64,000 nucleotides of DNA from Leifsonia xyli subsp. cynodontis DSM 46306 (GTDB taxonomy: Bacteria > Actinomycetota > Actinomycetes > Actinomycetales > Microbacteriaceae): positions 1,674,001-1,738,000 of the forward strand of contig NC_022438.1 of the NCBI RefSeq assembly GCF_000470775.1. The letters run 5' to 3'. A program made the translations under genes and the position numbers. This document shows positions 39,224 to 50,763 of this stretch, in pieces. How positions within the stretch are numbered: position 1 is the first letter of the stretch; every line of letters starts with the position of its first letter. The notes beneath the pieces are model-generated. The model was given only the letters and a program-made list of their open reading frames with translations, did no database searches and had not been told where the DNA came from.

Positions 39224-39562
39224 ATGGTGAAAAGGCACTGGCGCGGGGCACTCTTACGCACAGAACTGCATCCTTCCACCGAACGAGTGCCTGCGCGCGA
39301 GAAACTGCTGGACGCGGCGGGTGTCCACTCGGGGTTCTTCGAAGCGGCCCTGGTGCCGAGGCGTCTGGAGAACGGCATGTTCGTCGTGACCGTCTACATT
39401 GACGGTTGGGAGGTCGGGGCCGTGCTTCCGACGAGCACGACCGACGCGGAGGTCGTTCGTGCGGCCACGTCCTCCCGTGTGAACATCGGCCGGGTCTTCC
39501 TCAAACGAGATTGGTCCTCCGACGCGCGCGCAGTGCTCAGACTCGGACGGCCCGGGCGATGA
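39224..39562 (+). CDS. Hypothetical protein
   Basis: 112-residue protein starting at an ATG. It has a mixed, globular-looking composition (FVVTVYIDGWEVGAVLP near 53-69, VNIGRVFLKRDW near 86). No family was recognised with confidence. It is the last high-GC gene before the AT-richer island. Confidence 0.45.
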   Translation: MVKRHWRGALLRTELHPSTERVPAREKLLDAAGVHSGFFEAALVPRRLENGMFVVTVYIDGWEVGAVLPTSTTDAEVVRAATSSRVNIGRVFLKRDWSSDARAVLRLGRPGR

Positions 39563-39729
39563 TCCGTCCCCTTCGTCGCCGTTGGTCACCGGAACGACGG
39601 CGTTGAACTGCAGCCTCGTCAGAATCAATCGGCCAAGGCCCTCGATGCTACAGCAGCGCTCGAAGAGTCATTCGGGAAACCGCGAGCAAGAGCGGATTTT
39701 CTCCGAAAAGTCACCAGGCAAACAAGAAG

Positions 39730-39762
39730 GCCTGGTCAGATTTAAATATGACCAGGCTTTTT
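39730..39762. terminator. Rho-independent terminator, left edge of the island
   Basis: GCCTGGTCA (39730-39738) pairs with TGACCAGGC (39749-39757), followed on the plus strand by TTTTT. Flanking CACCAG/CTGGTG sequences allow further pairing. On the minus strand the hairpin closes the exporter gene block and is followed by CTTCTTGTTT, so it probably works in both directions. Confidence 0.75.
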
Positions 39763-39954
39763 GCTGGTGTTCCCCAGGGGCTCGAAGCCTTCAGCCGACA
39801 GATGCGCGAACAGCTGGGAAATCTTCTTCTGGGTGATCTTCTCATCGGCGAGATATGGGCGGGGTAAAGCTCCTTCCCGAAGCTGTCAGGCTCAGCGTCG
39901 AACGTCGATGGTGACATTGTGGTTACAAGGGTCGGTTCTCTTCTTCCTGCTCAT
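39742..39954 (-). pseudogene. Possible small ORF after the exporter genes
   Basis: An ATG at 39954 lies 38 bp after the ABC gene's stop and follows AGAAAGGGAAA, a strong ribosome binding site. It reads MSRKKRTDPCNHNVTIDVRR and then meets TGA at 39892. The same frame, after a second TGA, reads YLADEKITQKKISQLFAHLS… and ends in TAA inside the terminator stem. Either a 20-residue peptide or the remains of a roughly 70-residue protein is encoded. No family was recognised. A cargo or immunity role for the adjacent exporter is only speculation. Confidence 0.4.
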
Positions 39955-39992
39955 GGGTTTCCCTTTCTGTAGGACCGCAAGATCACGCAGAT

Positions 39993-41989
39993 CTAGCCCC
40001 GAATCGCAGTTGCCGGGTCTTTCCGAGATGCAGATAGTGCAGGAATCAACGCGCTCAAGAACCCTGCGGCGACACCGCTTATCATTGCGGCTGGCACCAA
40101 ATAAGGCGGGAGTATTTGTGGCCATCCTTGCACCACGGAAACAGTTATCACTGCGGCGGTTCCCAGAAAACCTCCAAGCGCCCCGCCGATCACGCCAATA
40201 ATCATTCCCTCAGCAAGGAAAAGCCTTCCAACTGCCGCCCGGCTTGTCCCTATAGCTCTTCTTAATGCGATTTCAGCTGTCCGAGACTGAACCGAGAGAT
40301 ACATCGTCGCACTTGCGCTAATGGACACAAGAACCAGCACAACAATCGCTAGCATCCCGACAAAAGCCCCGAGATCATTGCTCACACCGTGTCTCAGATC
40401 CCTGAGATCGGCAACAGTTTCAATCGAAAACTGGCCAGGGTTTGATGGATCCATCGCAAGAGGAAGCGCCTCCGCCACGGCAGAAGGAAAGCCCTCCTGA
40501 GTTCTGACAATCAGCATAACTTGCAGTTCGCTGGATGCGGCAACTACGTCAGGTGAGACAATCACAGTTCGGTTGAGGTGTGGCGCTCGTTCGAGGGAGT
40601 GTAAGCTACCGGTCACTTCAACGCGTTGCTGGCCTATCCATAGAGAAGAACCCGGCCCTGGCTGAGGCACACCCAGCTTGTTTGAAACCTCTTCTACAAC
40701 CCAGGCGACGTTTCTGACGGCAGAATCGTTGATTGAGCTGAAGCTTTTTGAAATGAGCCTGTCAGTTGAGCCGACAACATCAAGGTAGTTTGACGATGTA
40801 GCCATAAGGAACAGTTCGGAGGTATTCTCCTGGCTGCGGTCGTCGTAAAATCTTGAGATCCCGACTGACTTTGCTGGCGCACGCGCTTCATATGCGACCG
40901 AGTCAACATAAGCCACTGATGAAGCACGCTCAACCCAGCCTTCAAGCTTTTCGTAACCGTCACCGAGCAGATCGCCATCTGCTGGCAGAAAAACACGTAC
41001 CTCATCAAGTGCAGCTTCAGAAAGACGAGCCGACACTTGAGCCGCTGCGCTTTCGCTCACACCGATTGCACTAACCACTCCCGCGATGCCAAGAGTAAAA
41101 GCGGGCACGAGGAGAGAAGCGCGTCCAATTTTCTGGGTAAGCGCAGAAAACGCATCCGCCAAATCATCAAGCAGACGCTCTTTGCTCACAACGAATTTTC
41201 GAGATGTGGCACGTGATTCAGCATAGGTATCTCGATCCAGAGAGCAAGCATTTGCTTGCAGATCAGTCTCATCTGACTCGATGCGTCCATCAACGATTCT
41301 GATCCGCCTGGGAATTGTGGCTGCAATCTCAGCATCATGCGTCACGAGGATCACCGTGACCCCTTGAGCGTTCAACTCACGCAGGTGCTCCATGACAAGA
41401 GAAGCATTTTTCGAATCCAAGTTGCCGGCCGGCTCGTCCGCTAGAATTACCGAAGGTACCGTTGCGATCGCTCTAGCAATTGCAAGTCGCTGACGCTCCC
41501 CACCTGACAACAACCTCGACAGAGTTTCAGTCTTCTGACCAAGTCCAAGCTTACGAACAGCTATCTCGGCCAAGCGACCGCGTTCACGAATCGGCATCCC
41601 CTGTATGCGAAGACCCAATGCCGCGTTTTCAAGGGTCGGAGCATCTCCAAGGACGAACGAGGATTGAAAAACAAACCCAAGCTCACGAGAACGCAACATA
41701 TTGCGTTGGCTCTCTGACAAGGAATTGACCTTGACACCCTTGAGAAATACTCGCCGCCATCAATTCGATCGAGCATTCCAAGCATGTTAAGCAGTGTGCT
41801 CTTCCCCGCGCCTGATGGACCGGTGACGGCGATGAACTCACCCTGCTGCACGACGAAAGACACCTTCTTCACACCAACGGAGCCGTCATCGGCAAAGGAG
41901 CGCGTTACGTCACGAAACTCAATGAGAGCAGTGGTCTCTCTGCTTCCGACGAGATCACTACGGCCTCGCTCCTTCGTTCGTTTCGTCAT
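39993..41989 (-). pseudogene. MacB-like ABC exporter (ATPase fused to permease), one frameshift
   Basis: The first frame (41989 to about 41747) carries the ABC N-terminus with Walker [10 protein letters not shown]. The second frame carries signature LSGGERQR, Walker B VILADEPAGNLD, a membrane segment, a large extracellular domain and a C-terminal FtsX-type permease with three membrane segments (GMLAIVVLVLVSISASATMY). At the break the sequence GAGTATTTCTCAAG would restore EYFLKGVKV if one T were added. About 665 residues when whole. Base composition is clearly AT-richer than the neighbours. ATG overlaps the adaptor stop (ATGA). Confidence 0.8.
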
Positions 41990-43123
41990 GGGGATACTCG
42001 AACATTGTCTCCGACAGCAATCTTGCCTTCTTCAAGAAGGCTCCAGCCTCCGCCGCTGCTGAGCACCTTGACCGGTACCCGATCAGAATCAGGTTTCTGG
42101 TCACCTGTCAGTTTTCGGCACACATATGTTCCCGTGTTATCTTCAAGGATTGCAACCGTAGGAACAGCAAGCCCTTTTTCTCCGAACCGGGACCGAAAAC
42201 CCTGATCTTCTCACCAATGTTTAGCGGAGTATTCGTGTCGACCGGAGCTAGATAAATTGACTTGCCTGGCTTTTTTCTTCTCCCGATTCTTTTTTGTCCG
42301 AACTGGACGTATTGGCTACATTCGTTACTGCTACGGCAGTCAGTTCGCCGTTCACTTGAGCACGGAGTTCAGTTCCAACTGTCAATTCTCGAATCAACGT
42401 TGAGTTGGCGTTCAGGGCGAGGAAAGGGGCGCCGGAACTTACCGTTAACAGCGGATTGTCCTTTCCAAGCAAGGAGCCAACTTTTGGAACACTCAGAACA
42501 GCTGCTGGCATAGCCTCTACGCTCACAAATTGAGCAGTCGAGATGAGGCTCCAGGAGTGCCCTTCGACGCCATTTGCCTTATACATCGCGGCAACAGCGT
42601 TGAACAGCATTCGTCCGACGACGCCATCTTCTCCGGCCTGGTAGCCAGACATATTCAGCGCGTTTTGCAACATTTTAACGTCATCACCTTTGTCGCCTGC
42701 TGCTAAATCGCGATACGGTGCTAACGATCCGGGAAGAGCAAAATAGGGAAATCCTCCGATGACACCAATAAGTGCGCCGGGTTGCAACGCGTCACCAGGC
42801 GATACTGCCATTCGGACAACCATCTTTTCATTGACTGCCTGTGGTGTCATCGTTACGCTGATTGGTTCTTGAACCTCGGCGACATAGACAATTCGAGAAT
42901 CTGCGCGTACGCGGACTCCGGCACGGCGAACATAGACGTCTATTTTTTGTTGCGCTTGCTCGATCACCACTCGGTCTGGCGGGGTTGTGAATCGACCCGC
43001 GACAAAGGAGGCGCCAATCAGTGCCAATACGCTGAAGCCAACAGCAAAGAGTGTTCCTCTTCGGCGCACTCTTTGCAGAGAGCTCCCACTCTTTGGACTG
43101 GTTTCGCCACCATCTGCTGTCAT
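41986..43123 (-). pseudogene. HlyD-like adaptor with peptidoglycan-binding domain, two frameshifts
   Basis: From the ATG at 43123: a basic cytoplasmic start, one membrane segment (GTLFAVGFSVLALIGASFVA), a barrel-type region (DRVVIEQAQQKIDVYVRRAG), a PG-binding-like stretch (MLQNALNMSGYQAGEDGVVG) and adaptor beta domains. The frame stops at 42248 after SQASQFI. One extra A in the run at about 42270 restores GKSIYLAPVDTNTPLNIGEK, and one extra A near 42190 restores GLAVPTVAILEDNTGTYVCR to the natural TGA at 41986. Such adaptors link MacB-like exporters to the cell wall in Gram-positives. Confidence 0.75.
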
Positions 43124-43130
43124 AGATGAA

Positions 43131-43919
43131 TCATCCGTGCGTCGCACTATACTCTCTGGCGGCGGCGAGCCTGCTCTGTTTGAGTTCCTTGAACTCATTG
43201 ATTGCCGCCTGGTTCTGCCTAATGAGCGGCAACTGGTACTGAGCAACAAGATCCGCAAGCTTTTGAGTTAGGCGAGTTTCGTCATTGCACTTTGCCTCAA
43301 TGACTGCGAGTCGAACAACCTCATCGCTCTGCAAGTCTTCTTGATCAAGAAAGCTCTTGGACTCAACCGAGACCCAGTCATTTTCCCCCGGAGACGGAGC
43401 CAGGCCCTTTGTCTTCAGACAGGCTCCCCATGTTTCTTTTGCTTTCTGCCAGGCTTCGTCTTCCTGCGCGGCGAGCAGTGCCTCGGTGCGAATCCTGGGC
43501 ACAAGGGAGTCTGTCAGTTCATCTTGTGGAGGCTGAAACGCCTGAACCGCTGGCTTGGCTTTTGACAAGTCCGCACACGCAATTTCAGCCTCATCCCAGT
43601 TCGCCCCGCCTTCCTCTCTATCAAAGTCAAAAGCCTCTTGGACTTTGCTCGGCTCATTATCGAAACCGAACTTTTCGGCGTTGTCCTCGAACCACAATCC
43701 AAAATCTCTGTCATCCGGAAGCCTGTTTTCCTTCATTGTTCCGGAGTACGGGAGCCCTTTCTCGTTCATGCATTGAGCAATGTCCAGATAGAGAGCGCGA
43801 TTGACTGTTGCCATGTCCTCGGGCGTATCGAAGAGATCGTACTCGGACAAAGGGGTAATGATCTGTCCGGTGCTGCGATCGAGGCTGGCGGTCGCGCTAG
43901 GGTCCTTGGTGATCTTCCC
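43131..43919 (-). pseudogene. Unknown protein, 5' end removed by IS481 element
   Basis: The frame is open from the stop at 43131 up to the IS boundary at 43920, with no start upstream; readable residues begin PSATASLDRSTGQIITPLSE. It is a 260-residue, highly charged, helical protein with three Cys (IAQCMNEKG, IACADLS, WGACLKTKG) and a C-terminal coiled-coil-like tail. The missing part probably held a signal peptide or lipobox. An internal GTG/ATG could still give a 239-residue product. It lies 8 bp upstream of the adaptor, so it belongs to the exporter operon. Confidence 0.6.
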
Positions 43920-45032
43920 TAGGTGTGCTGCTCAGGGACGTTGGTTGAGGTGTGACGCGATAGATGGGTGAGGACCTCCCGGTCGAGAGTGGGGCTGTCT
44001 AGTTTCCCTGCACTCGATGACTTAGGAGGTCCTCGTGACCCACGCTAATGCTGCTTTGACTCCTCGCGAATGCCTCCGCCTGGCCCGCCAAGTCGTCGAC
44101 GACGGCTGGTCCGTTGCTGCGGCGGCGACCTACTTCCGAGTGTCCTGACGCACCGCGGACCGATGGGCTCGTCGTTACGTGGAGATGGGCGAGGCGGGAA
44201 TGCTGGACCGTTCGTCACGGCCGCATCACAGCCCGAACAAGACCCCGCGAAGACTGGTCCGCAAGGTCGTGCATCTGCGGTGGAAGAAGCGGCTGGGACC
44301 AGTCGGTATCGGCGCCCAGCTCGGCATGCCCGCCTCGACCGTTCACACGGTCCTCTCCCGGTGCCGGATCAATCGGCCCAGCCACGTCGACGTCCGCACC
44401 GGCGAACCCGCCCGCCGCTACGAGCACGAGCATCCCGGATCGATGATCCACGTCGACATCAAGAAACTCGGCAACATCCCCGACGGTGGCGGCTGGCGCT
44501 ACGTCGGACGTCTCCAGGGAGAGCGGAACAAGGCCATCACCGCGAAGCGGACCGGGAAACACGGGATCACCGGCGACATGATCACCGGCACAGCGTTCGT
44601 TCATACCGTCATCGACGATCACTCCCGTGTCGCTTACGCCGAGATCCACGACGACGAAACCGCCGCCACTGCAATCGCTGTTCTGCGTCGAGCGGTCGGC
44701 TGGTTCGCCAGCCGTGGCGTCACCGTCGAACAGGTGCTCTCCGACAACGGCTCCGCATACCGCTCATACGCCTGGCGCGACGCTTGCGCCGAGCTCAGCA
44801 TCCAACCGAAACGCACCCGGCCCTACCATCCGCAGACGAACGGCAAGATCGAACGCTTCCACCGCACCCTCGCCGACGGCTGGGCATACGCCCGGCACTA
44901 CAACTCCGAATCAGCCCGCCGCAACGCACTCCCGGCCTGGCTGCACTCCTACAATCACCACAGGCCCCACACCGCCATCGGCAGCCAGCCACCCATCAGC
45001 AGATTGACCAACGTCCCTGAGAAACACACCTA
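43920..45032 (+). mobile_element. IS481-family insertion sequence
   Basis: 1113 bp. The left end 43920-43945 begins TAGGTGTG and contains CTCAGGGACGTTGGT. The right end 45007-45032 is its complement with two mismatches in 26 bases. One transposase gene fills it. It separates the AT-richer exporter island from the high-GC pro locus and truncates the first island gene. No clear target duplication was seen. Confidence 0.85.
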
Positions 45033-45033
45033 G
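44035..45033 (+). pseudogene. IS481-family transposase with a premature stop
   Basis: GTG start at 44035 after AGGAGG. The N-terminal helix-turn-helix reads WSVAAAATYFRVS, then TGA at 44146 where family members have Trp (TGG). The same frame continues RTADRWARRYVEMGEAGMLD and a full rve integrase core: HVDIKKLG, DDHSRVAYAEIHDDE, LSDNGSAYRS and HHRPHTAIG. One base change would restore the 332-residue protein. Its TAG lies in the right inverted repeat. Confidence 0.85.
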
Positions 45034-45135
45034 AGCCCGGGGCCCGAGCGGCCGGCCCCGGTCGCCGGCCGGGCTCGACGGCCCGCCGGCGGAGGTCTCC
45101 CATCGTGCGACGAAGCGGAGCGGGAGAAGCCGCTG

Positions 45136-45555
45136 TCAGTCGGTCAGCGACCGCACATAGTCCGCGTGCTCGGACATCCACTTCTCCACGATCCGGTCGT
45201 AGCCCCGAGCGTCGGCGCCGCTGTTGAACAACGCATTCTCGAGAGAGGAGAGCAGTGCGGCGGAGACGAGGACGAGCGCGAGGGTGTCCATCGCGTTCGC
45301 CCACTGGTCGACGCTGGCGATGAGGAGCAGCCCGGCCACCGTCCCCGCACCGAAGACCCAGCCGCGCAGCCACACGCCGAGGATCGCGAAGAGGAGGATG
45401 ACGCCCCAGAGCGGCGGGGTCTGCAGAGGCCAGTCCACCCCGGCGTAGAGGCCGGCGAAGACAGCGCGGACGGCATCGAACAGGCCGCCGAGGGCGACGG
45501 TCACGACATCGACGGCGCGGGAAGCCACATCGCCGAGCGGGAGACGGAGGCTCAT
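45136..45555 (-). pseudogene. Deletion fusion of osmoprotectant permease and binding protein (proW-proX)
   Basis: 139 codons. Residues 1 to about 103 are the N-terminal half of a ProW-type permease (PLWGVILLFAILGVWLRGWV and three membrane segments). It then changes abruptly to a soluble, charged tail (ENALFNSGADARGYDRIVEK … YVRSLTD) that looks like the end of an OpuAC/ProX glycine betaine-binding protein. The EAA loop and last membrane segments are missing. An in-frame deletion of about 1.3 kb is the simplest explanation. ATG overlaps the proV stop. Confidence 0.72.
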
Positions 45556-46844
45556 GCGCTCGCCCTCACAGTCCCGGCGGACTCTCTCAGGGCCAGGGTC
45601 ATCGCATCCGCGGAGACGGTCGCGGGCGGCTCGACCACGACCGGGATCTCGGTGGTGTCGCTCGTCACGTTGCCGAGGGCCGCGAGCAGGGTGACACGCG
45701 GGATGACGCCGAGCAGGCGATGGCGCTCGTCCACCACCGCCAGCGGCAGAGCGCTGCCGACGGACGGCTCGACCAGCTCGCTGAGCGCCTCGTCGCGGGA
45801 GACGGAGGCGATGTCGCTGTCGATCGCCTCCGTGAGGTCCCCGCGCCCTTCGCGGACCTGGCGCATCACGTCGTGGTCGCGGACGGCCCCGAGCAGGGTC
45901 CAGCCCTGCCCGACGACGAACGCGGCCGAAGTCTGCAGGTCGCGCATGGTGCGCATGGCCACGCGGGGTCCGCCTGCGACGGTCACGAGAGAGCGTGCGG
46001 GCTCCATGACGCTCGCGGCGGTGAGCACACGGGCACGGTCGACGTCCTGGACGAAGCTGGCGACGTAATCGTTCGCCGGGTCGGTCAGGATCTCCTCCGG
46101 CGTCCCGGTCTGGACGATGCGGCCCGCGCGCATGACGGCGATGCGATCGCCGAGGAGCATCGCCTCGTTGAGGTCGTGGGTGATGAAGACGATCGTCTTG
46201 CCGAGCTTGGCCTGGAGTTCGAGCAACTGCTCCTGCATCTCGCGCCGGATGAGCGGGTCGAGCGCCGAGAACGCCTCGTCCATCAGCAGGACGTCGGTGT
46301 CGGCGGCGAGCGCACGGCCGAGGCCGACACGCTGCTGCATCCCACCGGAGAGCTCGCCGAGGAGCTTGCCGCCACAGCCGCCGAGACCGACGAGCTCGAG
46401 GACCTCTTCGGCCTTCTCGCGACGGGCCGCGACGTGTACGCCTTTGACCTCGAGGCCGAAGGCGATGTTGTCGAGGACAGTGCGGTGCGGCATCAGGGCG
46501 AAGTGCTGGAAGACCATCGAGATATGGCGCTGCCGCACCTCCCGGAGTCGCTTGCCGGCCAGGCCGGTGATCGTGGTGCCCATGACGGCCACCTCTCCCG
46601 CTGTCGGCTCCAGCAGACCGTTCAGCAGGCGGATGAGGGTGGACTTGCCCGAACCGGACAGGCCCATGACGACGAAGATCTCCCCGCGCCGGACGGCCAG
46701 CGACGCGTCGATGACGGCGGCCGTTCCGAGCGCCGTCACCTCCGCGCGCTTCGCGCCCTCGCGCAGGCGCCGGACGGCCTCGGTGGGCTTGCGTCCGAAC
46801 ACCTTGAACACCTTCGTCGCCTCGACGGCGATGGATTCGCTCAC
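45552..46844 (-). CDS. proV: Glycine betaine/proline ABC transporter ATPase
   Basis: 430 residues from the GTG at 46844 (GGAGA five bases upstream). Walker A GLSGSGKST near residue 63, signature LSGGMQQR, Walker B VLLMDEAFSALD and a C-terminal pair of CBS domains (about 270-410) that sense ionic strength in this family. Couples ATP hydrolysis to osmoprotectant import. The permease and binding protein downstream are ruined, so although intact it probably has no partner here. Confidence 0.9.
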   Translation of the reverse strand: MSESIAVEATKVFKVFGRKPTEAVRRLREGAKRAEVTALGTAAVIDASLAVRRGEIFVVMGLSGSGKSTLIRLLNGLLEPTAGEVAVMGTTITGLAGKRLREVRQRHISMVFQHFALMPHRTVLDNIAFGLEVKGVHVAARREKAEEVLELVGLGGCGGKLLGELSGGMQQRVGLGRALAADTDVLLMDEAFSALDPLIRREMQEQLLELQAKLGKTIVFITHDLNEAMLLGDRIAVMRAGRIVQTGTPEEILTDPANDYVASFVQDVDRARVLTAASVMEPARSLVTVAGGPRVAMRTMRDLQTSAAFVVGQGWTLLGAVRDHDVMRQVREGRGDLTEAIDSDIASVSRDEALSELVEPSVGSALPLAVVDERHRLLGVIPRVTLLAALGNVTSDTTEIPVVVEPPATVSADAMTLALRESAGTVRASA

Positions 46845-46874
46845 TTGTTCTCCGCGGCGCGCGCGGGACGGCAC

Positions 46875-47213
46875 GCGCTCAGTGGTTGCGCCCGGGTCGA
46901 CGGCGTGCGGCGGAGAGAACAGGACTCCAGCACGGGCTCTCCGCGCGAATCCCTACGCAGGCACGACCATCGGGGTGCGCCCACGCCGGCAGACCGTACG
47001 TTCCGGGCCGGGCCACGGATGCGGCCGCACGGCCCGGCTCGCGGGCTGGGTTCGGGGCCCCGGACGCTGCCTGGCGGCATCCCGGGACGCCTTCGACGCT
47101 ATCAGCCCTCAGGCAACGATCGCGAATCGAGGGGCGGGCACCGGGAGGGGCTCAGTCAGGGCGAGCACACGACCGGCGAGCACACGACCGAGGGCACCAG
47201 CGTCGAGGGAGTG
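46875..47213. other. Gap between sufU and proV with a 15-bp tandem repeat
   Basis: 339 bp without a convincing gene. It contains two perfect adjacent copies of GCGAGCACACGACCG at 47161-47175 and 47176-47190, and must hold the proV promoter, which was not recognised. Otherwise nothing was seen. Confidence 0.6.
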
Positions 47214-49075
<1,862 letters not shown>

Positions 49076-49088
49076 TTAGGCTCGGAGC

Positions 49089-49286
49089 ATGGTCGAACGG
49101 ACGAACGGCTCCCCCTGGTTCTTCGTAGGCGGCGTCCTGCTCGTTGTGGCGGGGTTCGCCGGGCCGTTGCTGGTCGATGCGCTGACCGGGGATATGCAGT
49201 GGGCGGTCCGCGGCCTGGGGGTGCTCGCAGCGATCGGCGGCGGCGTTCTCCTCGGCTTCGGGCTGAGACGACGGCGCGGTCGCTGA
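49089..49286 (+). CDS. Small two-segment membrane protein
   Basis: 65 residues, ATG start, with membrane segments FFVGGVLLVVAGFAGPLLV and GVLAAIGGGVLLGFG and a basic tail RRRRGR that should face the cytoplasm. No family was recognised. Diverges from sufS. Confidence 0.65.
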   Translation: MVERTNGSPWFFVGGVLLVVAGFAGPLLVDALTGDMQWAVRGLGVLAAIGGGVLLGFGLRRRRGR

Positions 49287-49338
49287 CCCGCCTACATGCA
49301 TGCTGTACTATTCTTCATTTCAGGCGTAGCTTCCAGAT

Positions 49339-50763
49339 GTGAGTTTCCGTCTGTTTCTCATGGTGACAGCCGTTGTCACCGCGGCCGCTGTGGGTCTCGC
49401 CGTCGCGGTGCCGAGCGGTTCCGCCGACGCGGCCACGACCGGTCTCTGGGCGGGCTGGGGAACCACGGGACCGAAGAGTTTCACGGTTCAGGTCGCGAGC
49501 ACTCCGCCGATGGCCGCAACGGTCACGACCGACTCCCGTCAGGGGCAGATCGGGGTGATCTCCGGGACGTCCGTCTGGCTCGCCGCGGGTACGCCGCCGG
49601 GCGCGAAATACGGTTCCAGCCAGGGGCACCCCTACCTGAACCTCCGCCCCAAGGCCGACACCCCGACCGCGCCCTCCACCACCACCTATTCGTTCGCCGC
49701 GCCGACGCCGACATCCGGCTGGGCTTTCGTGCTGGGCGACATCGACGCAGACCAGGTGACCGTGCGCGCCGTCGGCCCGAACGGCGTTCCTCTGACGACG
49801 GCGCAACTCGGCTACCGCGGCGGCTTCAACTACTGCGCGCCGGGCATACCCGCTAAGCCGTCATGCACCGGCGACCCGGACGACATCCCCACCTGGAACC
49901 CGGCCACCCAGACGCTCGTCGGCAATGCCGAGGGCATCGACACCAGCGGAAGCGCCGGCTGGTTCGAGCCGAGCGCGCCCATCACGTCTCTCACCTTCCA
50001 TCTACGCCCAGCGCAAAGGCTTCCCCGTTTACCAGACCTGGTTCGCCTCCCTCGCCCGCAGCCTGACAGGGACGGTCACGGCGTCCTCCGGCTCCCCCGC
50101 AGGCTCGATCGTCATTCTCCATGATGCGAACGGCGCCGTCGTGGCGCAGGCGACCGTCGGGGCGGACGGCGCCTACTCTTTCCCGGCCGTGCAGGCCAGC
50201 GCAGGCTACACCGTCTCGGTCACACCGGCATCCGGGATGATCGCGGCCGGCCCGGCCACCAAGCCCGCCGACCTCTCGGCATCGGATGCCGTGGTCGATT
50301 TCTCCATCCGCCCGATCGTCCCCGTCGCCATCGGCGGCACCGTCCGGGACACGAACGGCGTTCCCGTCGCGGGGGCGACCGTCGAGCTCGATGCCGGCGC
50401 CACGCTGACCACCGGCCCCGACGGAACCTACCTGTTCGACGAGGCCGCCGTCGGCCCGCACACGGTGACCGTGACCGCTCCCCCCGGGCTATGAAGCGGT
50501 CACCGGCGCGCAGACGGTCACCGTTCCAGCCGGCACCGAAGTGCCGATCACCGGCGTGGATTTCGTCGTGCGCGCCGACCCGGGCATCAGCGGCACCGTA
50601 ACGAATGCGGACGGCGGGGTCGCGGGCGTGGTCATCACCGCGACCGGGCCCAGCGGCAGCGGCAGCGCGGTGACGGGCGCGGACGGCAGCTACAGCATCC
50701 CGAAGCTCCCGCCCGGCGGCTACTCCGTCGAGGTCTCGCCCCCACCCGGAACGGAACCACTTG
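49339..50763 (+). pseudogene. LAxTG-anchored surface protein, 5' part (split by IS30)
   Basis: GTG start and signal peptide (FLMVTAVVTAAAVGLAVAVP…ADA). A 200-residue N-terminal domain is followed by carboxypeptidase-regulatory/CnaB-like repeats (SGTVTNADGGVAGVVITATG; GTVRDTNGVPVAGATVELDA). Frameshifts fall near 50000 (after ITSLTFHLRP) and near 50492 (after TAPPGL, before YEAVTG). The IS30 copy then interrupts a repeat after PPPGTEPL. The 3' part is at 52268-52855. An extracellular adhesin-like or structural role is inferred. Confidence 0.8.

Noticed and set aside
39127-39402. 91-codon ORF overlapping the hypothetical gene at 39224
   Set aside because: Its start overlaps the lipoprotein stop, but its residues are Arg/Thr/His-rich and it overlaps a more protein-like frame at 39224-39562.
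39892-39954. TGA recoded as tryptophan or selenocysteine in the small ORF
   Set aside because: No selenocysteine insertion genes or structure were seen, and normal genes in the window use TGA as stop.
41740-41755. Programmed frameshift in the MacB-like gene
   Set aside because: TATTTCTC is not a recognised slippery heptamer and no stimulatory stem was seen; the adjacent adaptor has the same kind of one-base loss, so mutation or sequencing error is simpler.
47161-47190. CRISPR-like repeat
   Set aside because: Only two adjacent 15-bp copies with no spacers and no cas genes.
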